Assembly: GCA_003215335.1 (NCBI GenBank)
Contig: QCKM01000006.1
Coordinates: forward strand, 1-64,000
DNA length: 64,000 bases
Direction: 5' to 3'
From: Prochlorococcus sp. AG-409-P01
GTDB lineage: Bacteria > Cyanobacteriota > Cyanobacteriia > PCC-6307 > Cyanobiaceae
In this document: positions 47,186 to 59,870 of the stretch, one piece after another
Layout: the number at the start of each line of letters is the position of its first letter
Position numbering within the stretch: position 1 is the first letter of the stretch
Notes under the pieces: generated by a model
What the model was told of the DNA's origin: nothing
What the model saw: only the letters and a program-made list of their open reading frames with translations
The model's database searches: none
Program-made: the position numbers and the translations under genes

Positions 47186-47586
47186 TCCGAATCGCCTGGG
47201 TCCACGCTGATATCAAGAACGAAAAAATTACCTGCACCAGCAAAAGTAGTAACCGTGTAATCAGGCAATCGAAATGCCGGAATCATATTCTGGCCATTTA
47301 ACTTTGTTGTATAAATACTAAACACTCCATAATTCACCCTATTAGTAAACTTTCTAGCAATGCTTCCAAAAGCTGCACTCTGTGAAGAGATTAATAAAGG
47401 ACAGTCTTTTATCCACAATTGAAAAACCATAGGCAACCCTTTCCGATCACATAACTCCTTCGTCGCCAATTCGGCCAAACGCCCACCTGCATACACGCTG
47501 TAATCCTCAAAAGACGGGTTAGTCACTGCCAAAAGGGCCCCACAAAAGCAAAGGCATGAGGCCCCTAATATCCAGCTGCCTGGCAG
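47182..47586 (-). CDS. DUF4359-like membrane-anchored protein, start uncertain
   Basis: The soluble part (NPSFEDYSVYAGGRLAEL, SIARKFTNRVNYGVFSIYTT split across about 60-85, LPDYTVTTFAGAGNFFVLDI) matches my memory of DUF4359. The first standard start is TTG 47532. The same frame continues upstream with a clear membrane span (WILGASCLCFCGALLAVTNP), as such proteins normally have. No ATG, GTG or TTG precedes it, so I infer a CTG at 47584-47586 or another unusual start. Function unknown. It heads the operon with the amidohydrolase and oxidase. Confidence 0.65.
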   Translation of the reverse strand: MPGSWILGASCLCFCGALLAVTNPSFEDYSVYAGGRLAELATKELCDRKGLPMVFQLWIKDCPLLISSQSAAFGSIARKFTNRVNYGVFSIYTTKLNGQNMIPAFRLPDYTVTTFAGAGNFFVLDISVDPGDSE

Positions 47587-47653
47587 CCAACAACTTCGTT
47601 CGGAATTCTTTTGCAGTTTTTTTGTTGATGAGTTGGTAAATTCTTAGCTACGC

Positions 47654-47727
47654 GGCGGGCGTCGCCAAGTGGTTAAGGCAGCGGCTTGTGGCGCCGCTAT
47701 TCGGGGGTTCGAATCCCCTCGCTCGCC
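47654..47727 (+). tRNA. tRNA-His (anticodon GTG)
   Basis: The sequence has the extra 5' G pairing with C73 that marks tRNA-His, acceptor GCGGGCG/CGCTCGC with one G-T wobble, anticodon arm GCGGC-TTGTGGC-GCCGC with GTG at 34-36, and a T arm with TTCGAAT. CCA is not encoded. Confidence 0.95.
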
Positions 47728-47777
47728 CTCAACTCTTTAACCTTAAGAGACTTCCTGAATAAGGGAGTCATTGAGAT

Positions 47778-49211
47778 TTGCACCGATCATCAAGATCGTC
47801 TATAGCCTTGGCTGTTAAACAACACCCATCGGCCTTCATCAATAGGCCTGAAAAAACTCAAAAAAACCAAAACAGTTACTGGATAACTACTTTTGGCTGT
47901 CAGATGAATAAGGCAGATTCCGAACGCATGGCTGGAATTCTGGAAGCGATGGGCTATTGCGAAGCCTCATCAGAACTTGAAGCAGATCTAGTTCTATACA
48001 ACACCTGCACTATTCGAGATAATGCAGAACAAAAGGTTTACAGCTATTTAGGACGCCAAGCAAAGAGAAAACACCTCAACCCAGCAATAAAGCTGGTTGT
48101 TGCGGGCTGTGTAGCTCAACAAGAAGGTGAAGCACTTTTAAGAAGAGTTCCTGAGATCGACCTAGTAATGGGTCCCCAACACACAAATAGACTAGAGAAT
48201 CTTCTGTTTCAGGTAGAAAGTGGACAACAAGTCGTAGCTACTGATCATCAACATATTGTCGAAGACATAACAGCAGCAAGAAGAGATAGCAGCATCTGTG
48301 CCTGGGTAAATGTAATTTATGGCTGCAATGAAAGATGTACCTATTGCGTAGTGCCTTCAGTCAGAGGGAAAGAACAATCAAGAACTCCCACAGCAATAAA
48401 ACAAGAAATCGAAACCCTTGCTGCACTTGGCTTTAGAGAAATAACTCTGCTAGGACAAAATATTGATGCTTATGGTCGCGACCTCCCAGGAATCACTCCA
48501 GAAGGAAGGCGCCAAAACACTCTTACAGATCTTCTTGATTTCATTCACAACGTTAAAGGCATTGAGCGAATTCGTTTTGCCACAAGTCATCCCCGTTATT
48601 TCACAGAACGGTTAATAGATGCGTGTGCAGATCTACCTAAAGTCTGTGAACACTTCCATATTCCCTTTCAAAGTGGCGATAATAGTGTTCTCAAATCAAT
48701 GGCTAGGGGATACACAATTGAACGTTATTTGAGAATCATTCAACAGATAAGGAAAAGAATGCCCGACGCATCGATTAGTGCTGATGTGATTGTTGCATTT
48801 CCTGGTGAGACTCAGGCACAATTTCGCAAAACCCTTTCAGTAATTAAAGACGTAGGTTTTGATCAAGTAAACACAGCTGCCTATTCACCTCGTCCAAACA
48901 CTCCAGCCGCGACTTGGTCTGAGCAACACCCTGAAGAAGTCAAAGTTTCTCGCCTTCAAGAAATAAATAAGCTTGTTCAAGAGACTTCTCATCTTAGAAA
49001 CAAGCGCTATTTAGGAAGATTAGAAGAAATACTTGCAGAAGATGTGAATCCCAAAAACCCTAACCAACTATTAGGAAGAACTCGTACAAATCGGCTTACA
49101 TTTTTTGACTGCCAAGGGCCTTCAGGATTTATCTACAAACCTGGTGACCTCGCCTTAGTGAATATTGAAACCGTTCGCTCTTTCTCTTTAAGTGGAACAG
49201 CAGTTAAATAA
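47778..49211 (+). CDS. miaB: tRNA methylthiotransferase MiaB
   Basis: MiaB converts i6A37 to ms2i6A37 in tRNAs. The 477-residue protein has an N-terminal domain with [15 protein letters not shown] (Cys41) and further Cys ligands in [11 protein letters not shown] and [11 protein letters not shown], the radical-SAM cluster site [16 protein letters not shown], and a C-terminal TRAM domain. TTG 47778 stands about 10 bases after AGGGAG. About 30 extra residues precede the core. Confidence 0.93.
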   Translation: MHRSSRSSIALAVKQHPSAFINRPEKTQKNQNSYWITTFGCQMNKADSERMAGILEAMGYCEASSELEADLVLYNTCTIRDNAEQKVYSYLGRQAKRKHLNPAIKLVVAGCVAQQEGEALLRRVPEIDLVMGPQHTNRLENLLFQVESGQQVVATDHQHIVEDITAARRDSSICAWVNVIYGCNERCTYCVVPSVRGKEQSRTPTAIKQEIETLAALGFREITLLGQNIDAYGRDLPGITPEGRRQNTLTDLLDFIHNVKGIERIRFATSHPRYFTERLIDACADLPKVCEHFHIPFQSGDNSVLKSMARGYTIERYLRIIQQIRKRMPDASISADVIVAFPGETQAQFRKTLSVIKDVGFDQVNTAAYSPRPNTPAATWSEQHPEEVKVSRLQEINKLVQETSHLRNKRYLGRLEEILAEDVNPKNPNQLLGRTRTNRLTFFDCQGPSGFIYKPGDLALVNIETVRSFSLSGTAVK

Positions 49212-49272
49212 TGGTTTCCAATTCACGCACTCACTCACAATCTCAAAAAACAAACCAATGGCCAAACCTTAA

Positions 49273-50343
49273 GTGAACTTGATCTCTTCAAATCGAATTT
49301 GTATAGGGGTGGTGTTTGGCGGAAAATCCGGTGAACACAAAATTTCAATACTTTCAGCAAAAACAGTTATTAATGCATTAAGAGCAGATCCGAATAAAGA
49401 GCTATTCGATGTTGTGCCGATATATATAGATCAACAAGGTCAATGGTTCCCAGATGATATTGCAGAAGGAATATTGAATTCAAGCCATCCTGCCGAACCA
49501 ACAGAATCAACGTTTTCAAAAACACATTCAAAATTCACTTCACTACCAAAAGGAAGCGAAAGAATAGACATTTGGTATCCAGTACTTCATGGGCCAAATG
49601 GCGAAGATGGGACAGTTCAAGGACTCTTTACTTTGACAGGCAAGCCATTTGTTGGATCTGGGGTACTCGGATCAGCTGTTGGAATGGACAAACTTGCAAT
49701 GAAAGCAGCTTTTAGAGCAGCCGGTTTACCCCAAGTTCCATACATACCTCTCAACGCTGCGGAACTAATTGCTGGCGACCACCTCAATATTTTTTTGAGC
49801 CGCGTCAAAAATGAACTTGGTTACCCATGTTTTGTTAAACCAGCAAATCTAGGCTCATCAGTTGGCATAACCAAAATCAATAGTCCTGAAGAACTTCTAA
49901 AAGGTCTAAGGACCGCAGCAAAATTTGATCAGAGAATCGTTGTTGAACAAGGCATCAAGGCAAGAGAACTTGAATGTGCTGTTATTGGTAAAAACGAATT
50001 AAAAGCATCATTAGTAGGTGAAATTTCTTTTGAATCTGACTGGTATGACTTCCAAACCAAGTATTCGGAAGGTTCCAGCAAGGCAATTATTCCTGCCTCT
50101 ATACCTGAAGGTATTAGTCAATTAATAAGAGAATTATCTTTAAAAGCTTGTTTGGCAATTTCAGCACATGGGATGGCTCGAGTGGACTTCTTTTATGAAG
50201 AGAACAAAAATGCAGTCTGGATCAATGAAATCAATACCCTGCCAGGATTTACTCCTAAGAGCATGTATCCCATGCTTTGGGCCGCCTCTGGTGTAACGGT
50301 TGAAGAGCTAGTGAGACAGCTTGTTGATACAGCGAGAGAATGA
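49273..50343 (+). CDS. ddl: D-alanine-D-alanine ligase
   Basis: Ddl makes the D-Ala-D-Ala dipeptide of peptidoglycan. The ATP-grasp protein has 356 residues: VVFGGKSGEHKISILSA, LHGPNGEDGTVQGL, KPANLGSSVGITK and INEINTLPGFTPKSMYP. The start is GTG 49273. It heads the run ddl, unknown, ftsQ, ftsZ, a conserved division and wall arrangement. Confidence 0.96.
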   Translation: MNLISSNRICIGVVFGGKSGEHKISILSAKTVINALRADPNKELFDVVPIYIDQQGQWFPDDIAEGILNSSHPAEPTESTFSKTHSKFTSLPKGSERIDIWYPVLHGPNGEDGTVQGLFTLTGKPFVGSGVLGSAVGMDKLAMKAAFRAAGLPQVPYIPLNAAELIAGDHLNIFLSRVKNELGYPCFVKPANLGSSVGITKINSPEELLKGLRTAAKFDQRIVVEQGIKARELECAVIGKNELKASLVGEISFESDWYDFQTKYSEGSSKAIIPASIPEGISQLIRELSLKACLAISAHGMARVDFFYEENKNAVWINEINTLPGFTPKSMYPMLWAASGVTVEELVRQLVDTARE

Positions 50344-50394
50344 ATACAACTAAACCATCTCAGAGCACTCCTCTATTTCGCCTTTGATCTGCCA

Positions 50395-50805
50395 ATGATC
50401 CATGGTCTCCTCTGGCTACCACTATTGGTCGCATTTTTACTTCTCACGGCACTCGGCTGGCTTGAGCGCCGTAGACAGAATCTTTTTCGAATCTGGGCAA
50501 AGGGAGCTGAGCTCTCAAAACTGGATTCTTCTGGTGCCGCAAAAGTAAAAGATGGAAAGCTCACCTGGACAAGCTTTGAAGCTGGTAATTTTTCTGAGCA
50601 AGGCACTTTTGAAATTACAAAATTAGAGTTGATTGAACTAATGGCTTTGACTTCAGGAGATGCTCCTCTCACAGAAGAATCTCAAGGCCGATGTCGCTTA
50701 AGGCTCATTGGAGGCGGCACTGAAATGGATGTGCCTTTTACTGATGCTGAAAGAGCTAGAAGCTGGATGGAGCAACTTATGACCAAATCTCGCTGTGACC
50801 TTTGA
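50395..50805 (+). CDS. conserved-type membrane-anchored hypothetical protein
   Basis: The protein has 136 residues. One N-terminal membrane span (about 5-22, LLWLPLLVAFLLLTALGWL) is followed by a cytoplasmic-type soluble domain (LTWTSFEAGNFSEQGTFEI, GGGTEMDVPFTDAERAR). Its position between ddl and ftsQ is suggestive of a division or envelope role, but that is inference. Confidence 0.7.
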   Translation: MIHGLLWLPLLVAFLLLTALGWLERRRQNLFRIWAKGAELSKLDSSGAAKVKDGKLTWTSFEAGNFSEQGTFEITKLELIELMALTSGDAPLTEESQGRCRLRLIGGGTEMDVPFTDAERARSWMEQLMTKSRCDL

Positions 50806-50832
50806 ATCCAAACAATGCACAGGTGAAATTCA

Positions 50833-51621
50833 TTGTCCTTCTCTAAAGATAAAAAGAACAAAAAGCGTATAGAAAAAAGCTTTCATCAAACAAAATCTCA
50901 GCTGATATACCTTTGGCAAATAGTTGTTTACAGCTCAATCTCAGCAGTATTGGGTTGGTTACTAATAAGGAACGGTTGGAGTCCCATAAACATTAAACAG
51001 TTAACTGTAATTGGAACCTCAAACATCACCACTGAGAAATTAGTTAAGGCTTCTGAAATATCGTTACCCATTCCACTTTTTTCGATTGACCCCAAACAAT
51101 TAGAAGCTTCCTTATTGAAGAAACTACCCATTAGCTCTGTATTAATTAGGCGACACCTTCTACCTCCTGGTCTTGAGATAGAAGTCAAAGACAAACAACC
51201 AGTCGCTCACGCAATACGTTGGCGTCCTGAAGGAATTGAGAAAGGAATGTTAGATGACCAAGGCCAATGGATGTCACTAAAAGTCGCTTCTCTAAGTGCT
51301 TTTCCACCTATAGACCTTGTTGTTGAAGGTTGGATGGACAGTCACAGAGAAAAAATTGCTCTCGTTTTCGAGCAACGAAAGCAATTGGGAAGCCCACTTC
51401 AAAAAATAATCTTCAATCCAAATGGAGAGCTAAGCCTCCTTAGCAAAGGTCTTGGGCTGATTCATTTAGGGGACAGCAATGACCAATTGAAAAAGAAATT
51501 GAAGACAGTGGCTGATCTAAACCGGGCAATGCCGGCGATTTTTCGGAACAAAAAAGGAACTGTCATCGACATGAGCGACCCCTCAAAGCCTGAGATGCAA
51601 TTACCTCAATCTCAAAACTGA
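50833..51621 (+). CDS. ftsQ: cell division protein FtsQ
   Basis: FtsQ is a single-span division protein whose outer domain contacts FtsB/L. The 262-residue protein has a basic cytoplasmic tail, a span (about 32-50, IVVYSSISAVLGWLLI) and a POTRA domain (about 58-125, IKQLTVIGTSNITTEKLVKA ... KKLPISSVLIRRHLLP) and then the FtsQ domain. The start is TTG 50833. Directly precedes ftsZ. Confidence 0.9.
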   Translation: MSFSKDKKNKKRIEKSFHQTKSQLIYLWQIVVYSSISAVLGWLLIRNGWSPINIKQLTVIGTSNITTEKLVKASEISLPIPLFSIDPKQLEASLLKKLPISSVLIRRHLLPPGLEIEVKDKQPVAHAIRWRPEGIEKGMLDDQGQWMSLKVASLSAFPPIDLVVEGWMDSHREKIALVFEQRKQLGSPLQKIIFNPNGELSLLSKGLGLIHLGDSNDQLKKKLKTVADLNRAMPAIFRNKKGTVIDMSDPSKPEMQLPQSQN

Positions 51622-51780
51622 AATCACAAAATATTTGATGTTTTGCTAAGAAACGCGACCCTTCAAAATTCAATAGCCAACGTTTTTCTAGGTTCTATAT
51701 ATAGGCAACTGTATTGATATTCCACAAAAAGCCTCTCACAAGTACATAATGCAACGGTTGATAGTGGTTCGACCTTAACT

Positions 51781-52905
51781 ATGGAGATGGTGAGGGTAAA
51801 CAAGTCCAGCTCCATTGAGCCTGCAGGGATTCAACCCAGCCAAACTGCTCGTATTGAGGTTATTGGGGTTGGAGGTGGAGGCAGCAATGCTGTCAACCGC
51901 ATGATCCTTAGCGACCTAGAAGGGGTTGCTTATAGGGTCCTCAACACTGATGCTCAAGCTCTACTGCAATCAGCTGCAAAGAATCGAGTACAGCTTGGAC
52001 AGACCCTTACAAGGGGGCTTGGCGCTGGGGGAAATCCAAATATTGGCCAAAAGGCCGCAGAGGAATCAAGGGCTGACCTTCAACAAGCTCTTCAAGGTTC
52101 CGATTTGGTATTCATTGCAGCTGGAATGGGAGGCGGTACAGGTACCGGAGCAGCTCCTGTTGTTGCTGAAGTCGCCAAAGAGAGCGGCGCATTAACTGTA
52201 GGGATAGTCACCAAACCTTTCGGCTTCGAAGGTCGCCGTCGCATGAGGCAGGCTGAAGAAGGAATTACAAAGCTTGCTGAAAGTGTCGACACTCTCATAG
52301 TGATTCCAAACGACAGGCTTAAAGACGCAATCTCAGGGGCTCCACTACAAGAAGCTTTCCGTACAGCCGATGATGTTCTACGAATGGGAGTCAAAGGCAT
52401 CAGCGACATAATCACCTGTCCAGGTTTAGTCAATGTTGACTTTGCAGATGTTCGTTCGGTAATGACAGAAGCGGGTACAGCTCTCCTAGGCATAGGCATT
52501 GGGTCAGGTCGCTCAAGAGCGCTAGAAGCGGCTCAAGCCGCCATAACAAGTCCTCTTCTAGAAGCAGCAAGAATTGATGGAGCTAAAGGTTGCGTAGTAA
52601 ACATCAGTGGCGGACGTGATATGACACTTGAAGACATGACATCTGCTTCAGAAGTCATTTATAACGTTGTAGACCCTGATGCCAACATTATTGTTGGGGC
52701 AGTTGTCGACGAAAAATTAGAAGGTGAAATACAAGTCACTGTTATTGCTACTGGCTTCGAAGGCAATCAGCCATATACAGCCGAGAAATCAAGGAATCGC
52801 CTAACACCTCAAGCTTTCAATAATCAATCACAAAATAAAGAAGCTGGTGCAAGCATTCCTGAGTTTCTTAGATTGCGCCAATTACGCAAAAATACAGATA
52901 GCTAA
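51781..52905 (+). CDS. ftsZ: cell division protein FtsZ
   Basis: FtsZ is the tubulin-like GTPase of the division ring. The 374-residue protein has [13 protein letters not shown], the tubulin signature [13 protein letters not shown] (about 119-131), NDRL and the C-terminal peptide [13 protein letters not shown] that binds Ftn2 and other anchors. ATG 51781 is the first start; a short N-terminal extension of about 20 residues precedes the core. The 159 bases upstream are A/T-rich and probably hold a promoter. Confidence 0.97.
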   Translation: MEMVRVNKSSSIEPAGIQPSQTARIEVIGVGGGGSNAVNRMILSDLEGVAYRVLNTDAQALLQSAAKNRVQLGQTLTRGLGAGGNPNIGQKAAEESRADLQQALQGSDLVFIAAGMGGGTGTGAAPVVAEVAKESGALTVGIVTKPFGFEGRRRMRQAEEGITKLAESVDTLIVIPNDRLKDAISGAPLQEAFRTADDVLRMGVKGISDIITCPGLVNVDFADVRSVMTEAGTALLGIGIGSGRSRALEAAQAAITSPLLEAARIDGAKGCVVNISGGRDMTLEDMTSASEVIYNVVDPDANIIVGAVVDEKLEGEIQVTVIATGFEGNQPYTAEKSRNRLTPQAFNNQSQNKEAGASIPEFLRLRQLRKNTDS

Positions 52906-52918
52906 CAACTAAAATTAA

Positions 52919-53016
52919 GTGACCCGGAATCCACGCCTGCTTCAAGCATCCCTTTTGGCTGCTACCTTCCGGTCCTGACCAGGTTTGGGCGTCGAAGCCG
53001 CATGGGTCCGAGTCAC
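52919..53016 (-). ncRNA. ffs: signal recognition particle RNA (4.5S type)
   Basis: The minus strand carries the universal SRP loop CAGGACCGGAAGGTAGCAGC, and the ends GTGACTCGGACCC and GGGTCAC close the long hairpin. At about 98 bases it is a typical bacterial short SRP RNA without an Alu domain. It lies on the opposite strand to ftsZ and panB. Its protein partner Ffh is at 22.9 kb. Confidence 0.93.
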
Positions 53017-53057
53017 ATAAATTCTAGCAATGGGCTAACTAGGGACTGGAGAAAAAA

Positions 53058-53876
53058 ATGCGCCCCGCCGAGTTAATTAAGTTCAAGCAGACCGGACGAT
53101 CTATAACCATCCTCACCGCGTGGGATAGCCTGAGCTCCTCAATTGTTGAAGCTGCAGGAGCAGATGTAGTTCTAGTAGGAGATTCTCTGGCCATGGTTGC
53201 CCTTGGCCACGCAACCACACTTCCTGTAACACTAGATCAGATGCTCCATCACACACAAGCCGTAGGGAGAGGGTTTAAAAATCCATTATCAGAACAACCA
53301 ATAGTGGTTTGCGATCTGCCTTTCCTTAGCTACCAGTGTGGAGAAGACCAGGCAGTAGCTGCTGCTGGAAGCCTTTTAAAAAACTCTTGTGCTTCAGCAG
53401 TCAAATTGGAAGGCGCAGAGCCCGAGGTGATCAAAGTGATCAATCGATTAATAAGAATGGGGATACCTGTCATGGGACATCTCGGGCTTACTCCTCAGTC
53501 AGTTCATAGATTTGGATATAGACGCCAGGCAGAGGACCCTAAAGACAAAGAAAAAATTCTTCAACAAGCCAAACGACTAGAAGAAGCAGGGTGTTTTGCT
53601 GTTGTAATCGAGCATGTACCAAGCAAATTGGCTGGGTTTCTTCGAAAACAGCTCTCTATCCCATTAATAGGAATAGGAGCTGGTATTGACTGTGATGGAC
53701 AAGTGAGAGTTACTGCGGACTTACTTGGCCTAACTACCAACCAGCCTCCTTTCAGTCCATCATTGATACCTAGTCGGCAAATGTGCATTGAAGCTCTTCA
53801 AACTTGGGTGAATCAACAACGTCTGGGGGAAGAGAATCCCACCAAATCATCATCTCCACCAAAACTTGATTGCTGA
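53058..53876 (+). CDS. panB: 3-methyl-2-oxobutanoate hydroxymethyltransferase
   Basis: PanB makes ketopantoate for coenzyme A. The 272-residue protein shows [47 protein letters not shown] and [10 protein letters not shown]. It is complete. Its last 107 bases overlap the 3' end of hemW on the other strand. Confidence 0.95.
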   Translation: MRPAELIKFKQTGRSITILTAWDSLSSSIVEAAGADVVLVGDSLAMVALGHATTLPVTLDQMLHHTQAVGRGFKNPLSEQPIVVCDLPFLSYQCGEDQAVAAAGSLLKNSCASAVKLEGAEPEVIKVINRLIRMGIPVMGHLGLTPQSVHRFGYRRQAEDPKDKEKILQQAKRLEEAGCFAVVIEHVPSKLAGFLRKQLSIPLIGIGAGIDCDGQVRVTADLLGLTTNQPPFSPSLIPSRQMCIEALQTWVNQQRLGEENPTKSSSPPKLDC

Positions 53877-55062
53877 GATTCATTCCATATGGATCTGTGA
53901 GCTGATACCTTTGCCCAGTTTTTTTCAACCAGCCTTGTTCTAATGCAACTTCCCAGCGTTGTTCTAATGAAGGAAGATATTTTTTGCATTCCATCTCATC
54001 CCATCCAATATGGAATGCAAGATTCTTTAGATCTACTCCTTCTCGACATCTCAAACCCAAAAGAATTAATTCGTCAAGATTTGACCTACTAGCTTTCTCT
54101 AAAAAAAGAGATGAGTCAGGACCTTGATTATCTTGAATGTCGAGCCATTTCCTGTATGCCTCGCGCGTTCTAGGTCTAGCCATCCGCTGCCCCCAAGGAG
54201 AGCTAGTTGCACCCTGTCCAAATCCCCACCACCCAGATCCATTCCAGTAGACACGGTTATGTCTTGAAATGTGACCTGGATAGGAGTAATTAGAAATCTC
54301 ATATCTCGCAAATCCTGCTTGACGCAAAGTCAAACTGGTCAACAGAAACATCTCTTCAGCAGATCTTTCCTCTGGAAGAGCTAATTCACCTCTACCTTCA
54401 CGCCATGCAAAAACTGTCCCAGGTTCAACTAAAAGGTCATATACGGAAAGATGAGGAACACATGTCTCTACAGCCTGGTTCAGTTGTTGCCTCCAACTCT
54501 CCAAATGCTGACCTGGAAGATTTTGTATTAAGTCCAGACTCCAACTTTTCAAATATCCATGTTTCATTGCCTCATTGAGCAATGAACAAGCTTCTATCAA
54601 ATGCTGCTTTCGATGTGCTCGGCCAATTTTTGCAAGCATCTCATCATCAAAACTTTGTCCGCCTAGGCTTACGCGATTAATTCCAACGTTTAAGAAGCCC
54701 TCAAGAGAATCTTTGTCAAAAGTGGCAGGGTCCATCTCCATAGTGAGCTCTGCCCCACAAAGAACCCCAAACTTGTTTCGAAGATGCTCTAAAAGAAGAC
54801 CAATCTGTAATGGGCTTAATAAAGATGGTGTCCCCCCACCTATATAAACCGTTGAGAGAGCTGGACCTGAAGGCGAAAGATCAATCTCACGAAGCAAAAG
54901 CTTCAGATAGGACTGAATAGATTGACTACCAGGACCATTTTCACCACTTGCGCTATCGCCAAGTGGTACTACTGGAAAGTCACAATAGAAACATCGTCTT
55001 TTGCAAAAAGGTATATGCAAATAAGCACTGCGAGGTGGCAACCGTGTATAAGAACTTTTCAT
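53770..55062 (-). CDS. hemW: HemW-like radical SAM protein (HemN family)
   Basis: The 430-residue protein has the radical-SAM motif [14 protein letters not shown] (Cys20, Cys24, Cys27), [25 protein letters not shown] and [11 protein letters not shown]. It lacks the extra N-terminal part of true HemN, so a heme chaperone (HemW) is more likely than coproporphyrinogen oxidase. The last 107 bases overlap panB tail to tail. The start is 16 bases from the PIN/TRAM gene's outermost possible GTG start. Confidence 0.88.
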   Translation of the reverse strand: MKSSYTRLPPRSAYLHIPFCKRRCFYCDFPVVPLGDSASGENGPGSQSIQSYLKLLLREIDLSPSGPALSTVYIGGGTPSLLSPLQIGLLLEHLRNKFGVLCGAELTMEMDPATFDKDSLEGFLNVGINRVSLGGQSFDDEMLAKIGRAHRKQHLIEACSLLNEAMKHGYLKSWSLDLIQNLPGQHLESWRQQLNQAVETCVPHLSVYDLLVEPGTVFAWREGRGELALPEERSAEEMFLLTSLTLRQAGFARYEISNYSYPGHISRHNRVYWNGSGWWGFGQGATSSPWGQRMARPRTREAYRKWLDIQDNQGPDSSLFLEKASRSNLDELILLGLRCREGVDLKNLAFHIGWDEMECKKYLPSLEQRWEVALEQGWLKKTGQRYQLTDPYGMNLSNQVLVEMMIWWDSLPPDVVDSPKFEELQCTFAD

Positions 55063-55159
55063 AGTTCATTACTCGAAGGTGCGGTCATCTGCCCGGGCCA
55101 ACCTTCTAAGAATGGATCATGCTGCCACCATATGGAAAGAGGAACCAACAATTGAACTA

Positions 55160-56281
55160 ATGGTCGACTCTCTCCTCCTGGTTATATTTCTAATTTCAAC
55201 TGCTGCGACTGGTTGGCTAGGGGCCGACTTACTCCCAAACGAGCTATTCGGAAAAACTACAAATATCCAACAACTACGAATAATAATGACCGCTTTGGGC
55301 GGTTTAATTGGCCTTACTGCCGGTCTTTTCTTTCAACAACTACGTCGACGCCTACTTCAACAAGTCCGAACAATGCCGACTGACTTGTTAGTAAGTAGAG
55401 CTGTTGGCCTGATTTTAGGTTTACTTGTAGCAAATCTGCTTTTAGCCCCAATTCTTTTGCTGCCATTACCTTGGGAAGTAATTTTATTAAAACCATTAGC
55501 AGCTGTTCTTAGCAACATCTTTTTTGGGGTTCTTGGATACAACCTCGCAGAAGTTCATGGCAGAACATTGTTGCGGCTATTCAACCCAAACAGCACCGAA
55601 GCCTTGCTAGTTGCAGAAGGTATTCTCACTCCTGCAAGTGCAAAGATTCTAGATACGAGCGTAATCATTGACGGTCGCATTCATGGCTTGCTTGATTGCG
55701 GGCTACTAGAAGGGCAAGTAATGGTCGCTCAGACTGTGATCAATGAATTACAACAACTGGCCGACTCAAACAACAGTGAGAAAAGGACCAGAGGACGTAG
55801 AGGGTTGAAATTACTCGCAAGTTTGAGGGAAACCTATGGTAGGAGATTAGTTATAAATAGTACAAAATACGAAGGTTCAGGTACTGACGATCGACTGCTC
55901 AAACTAGCCGATGACACTGGAGGGACTCTTATTACTGCAGACTACAACTTGGCACAAATTGCACATGTCAAAGAGCTAAAAGTCTTGAACCTCAGTGATT
56001 TAGTCATTGCATTACGTCCTGATGTACAACCTGGTGAGAAACTAAATTTAAAAATTGTTCGAGAAGGGAAAGAAGATAGCCAAGGAGTTGGGTATTTAGA
56101 TGATGGGACAATGGTTGTTGTTGAAGGAGCACAAAATTCCATAGGAGAGCGGCTACCTGTAGTCGTAACAGGAGCACTGCAAACATCCACTGGGCGAATG
56201 ATCTTCGGAAAATCAGAAAAAGATCAAGTTCCTCCAAACTTCAACAAATCAATCAAGCATCAACGACCTAGCCCTAGCTAG
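55160..56281 (+). CDS. membrane-anchored PIN/TRAM domain protein
   Basis: Four hydrophobic segments (about 1-115) precede a PIN nuclease domain (DTSVIIDGRIHGLL, RGRRGLKLLA, GTDDRLLKLADDTGG and TADYNLAQIA) and a TRAM domain, as in B. subtilis YacL-type proteins. The acidic residues needed for RNase activity are present. ATG 55160 (MVDSLLLVIFLIS) gives 373 residues; GTG 55079 and ATG 55112 are alternatives. Function is not established. Confidence 0.85.
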   Translation: MVDSLLLVIFLISTAATGWLGADLLPNELFGKTTNIQQLRIIMTALGGLIGLTAGLFFQQLRRRLLQQVRTMPTDLLVSRAVGLILGLLVANLLLAPILLLPLPWEVILLKPLAAVLSNIFFGVLGYNLAEVHGRTLLRLFNPNSTEALLVAEGILTPASAKILDTSVIIDGRIHGLLDCGLLEGQVMVAQTVINELQQLADSNNSEKRTRGRRGLKLLASLRETYGRRLVINSTKYEGSGTDDRLLKLADDTGGTLITADYNLAQIAHVKELKVLNLSDLVIALRPDVQPGEKLNLKIVREGKEDSQGVGYLDDGTMVVVEGAQNSIGERLPVVVTGALQTSTGRMIFGKSEKDQVPPNFNKSIKHQRPSPS

Positions 56282-56305
56282 GCTCCAAACTCAACAAAAG
56301 ATGCA

Positions 56306-56977
56306 ATGACGGTATCAGCTCCCTACTACGGCGATTCAGCCGTAATGCGCACACCTCCTCCAGACTTGCCATCACTGCTTCTAAAAGAGCGCATTGTTTA
56401 CCTAGGCCTTCCATTGTTCTCTGATGACGATGCGAAAAGGCAATTAGGAATGGATGTCACAGAGCTCATAATTGCTCAACTTCTTTATCTGGAATTTGAT
56501 AACGCAGAAAAGCCCATTTATTTCTATATAAACTCAACAGGTACGAGTTGGTATACAGGAGACGCAATCGGTTTTGAAACTGAGGCTTTTGCTATATGTG
56601 ACACCTTGAGTTACATAAAGCCACCAGTTCACACCATCTGTATAGGTCAAGCCATGGGGACAGCTGCAGTAATTCTCTCTGCAGGAGCAAAAGGACAAAG
56701 AGCTGCCCTTCCCCACTCTTCGATTGTGCTACACCAACCAAGAAGTGGCGCTCAAGGTCAAGCTACAGACATTCAAATCCGCGCCAAGGAAGTCATACAA
56801 AATAAAAAAACAATGTTGGAGATACTTGCCCAAAATACAGGGCGTACTGTTCAACAATTATCAAAAGATTCTGATAGGATGAGTTATTTAACACCTCAAC
56901 AAGCAGTCGAATATGGCCTAATTGATAGAGTACTAAGTAGCAGAAAAGACCTTCCTAATCCTCCACCATTAAACTAA
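56306..56977 (+). CDS. clpR: ClpR, catalytically inactive ClpP paralogue
   Basis: The 223-residue protein is a ClpP fold, but the site that should hold the catalytic Ser reads GQAMGTAA, with Gly118 aligned to Ser101 of the neighbouring ClpP. His143 (VLHQP) remains. A small insertion (NSTGTSWYTGDAIGFETEAF, about 76-95) is typical of ClpR. It forms mixed rings with ClpP3 in cyanobacteria. The active partner gene follows at 57060. Confidence 0.92.
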   Translation: MTVSAPYYGDSAVMRTPPPDLPSLLLKERIVYLGLPLFSDDDAKRQLGMDVTELIIAQLLYLEFDNAEKPIYFYINSTGTSWYTGDAIGFETEAFAICDTLSYIKPPVHTICIGQAMGTAAVILSAGAKGQRAALPHSSIVLHQPRSGAQGQATDIQIRAKEVIQNKKTMLEILAQNTGRTVQQLSKDSDRMSYLTPQQAVEYGLIDRVLSSRKDLPNPPPLN

Positions 56978-57059
56978 TAAAAGGCCTGTAAAATAAAAAT
57001 GAGCCATTTATTCTAACTTTTTCAATTCTTTTTATTAATCCCTTCTCAACATTTCAAAA

Positions 57060-57662
57060 ATGCCAATCGGTACTCCCAGTGTTCCATATCGTCTTCCCGG
57101 CAGCCAACTAGAGCGATGGGTTGATATTTATACAAGACTTGGAGCAGAAAGAATACTTTTTCTAGGCCAAGAAATTAATGATGGCATCGCAAATAGTCTA
57201 GTTGCACAGATGCTTTATCTGGATTCAGAAGATAGTTCAAAGCCAATTTATCTATATATAAATTCACCTGGAGGCTCAGTTACAGCAGGCCTGGCCATAT
57301 TTGACACCATGAAATATGTGAAGTGTGATGTAGTAACAATATGTGTTGGACTAGCCGCTTCGATGGGTGCCTTTTTGTTAGCCGCGGGAACCAAAAACAA
57401 ACGCCTTGCACTACCTCATAGCAGAATCATGATCCATCAACCTCTGGGAGGAACCAGTCAAAGGCAAGCTAGTGACATAGAAATAGAAGCTCGTGAGATA
57501 TTAAGAATCAAAGAAATGCTTAATAATTCAATGGCCAAAATGACCGGGCAAAGTTTCGAGAAAATAGAAAAAGACACTGACCGGGATTACTTCCTGAGTG
57601 CGTCAGAAGCTAAAGAATATGGCCTCATTGACAGAGTAATTTCTCATCCAAATGAAGCTTAA
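57060..57662 (+). CDS. clpP: ATP-dependent Clp protease proteolytic subunit
   Basis: The 200-residue serine protease keeps the catalytic Ser101 ([11 protein letters not shown]) and His126 (IMIHQPLGG), with [19 protein letters not shown] before them. The location right after clpR points to the ClpP3/R core that works with ClpC. An 82-base gap separates the two genes. Confidence 0.95.
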   Translation: MPIGTPSVPYRLPGSQLERWVDIYTRLGAERILFLGQEINDGIANSLVAQMLYLDSEDSSKPIYLYINSPGGSVTAGLAIFDTMKYVKCDVVTICVGLAASMGAFLLAAGTKNKRLALPHSRIMIHQPLGGTSQRQASDIEIEAREILRIKEMLNNSMAKMTGQSFEKIEKDTDRDYFLSASEAKEYGLIDRVISHPNEA

Positions 57663-57786
57663 GAATTAAAAACCAAAGGATTGCAGATTTTCAAACAAAT
57701 CACACAGGATCAAGGCCAATTACTCCCGTGTCAGAAACCATGCCTTAAAGGGTTCCTGAAAAGAGTCGGCTTTGCAATTGACATAA

Positions 57787-59866
<2,080 letters not shown>

Positions 59867-59870
<4 letters not shown>

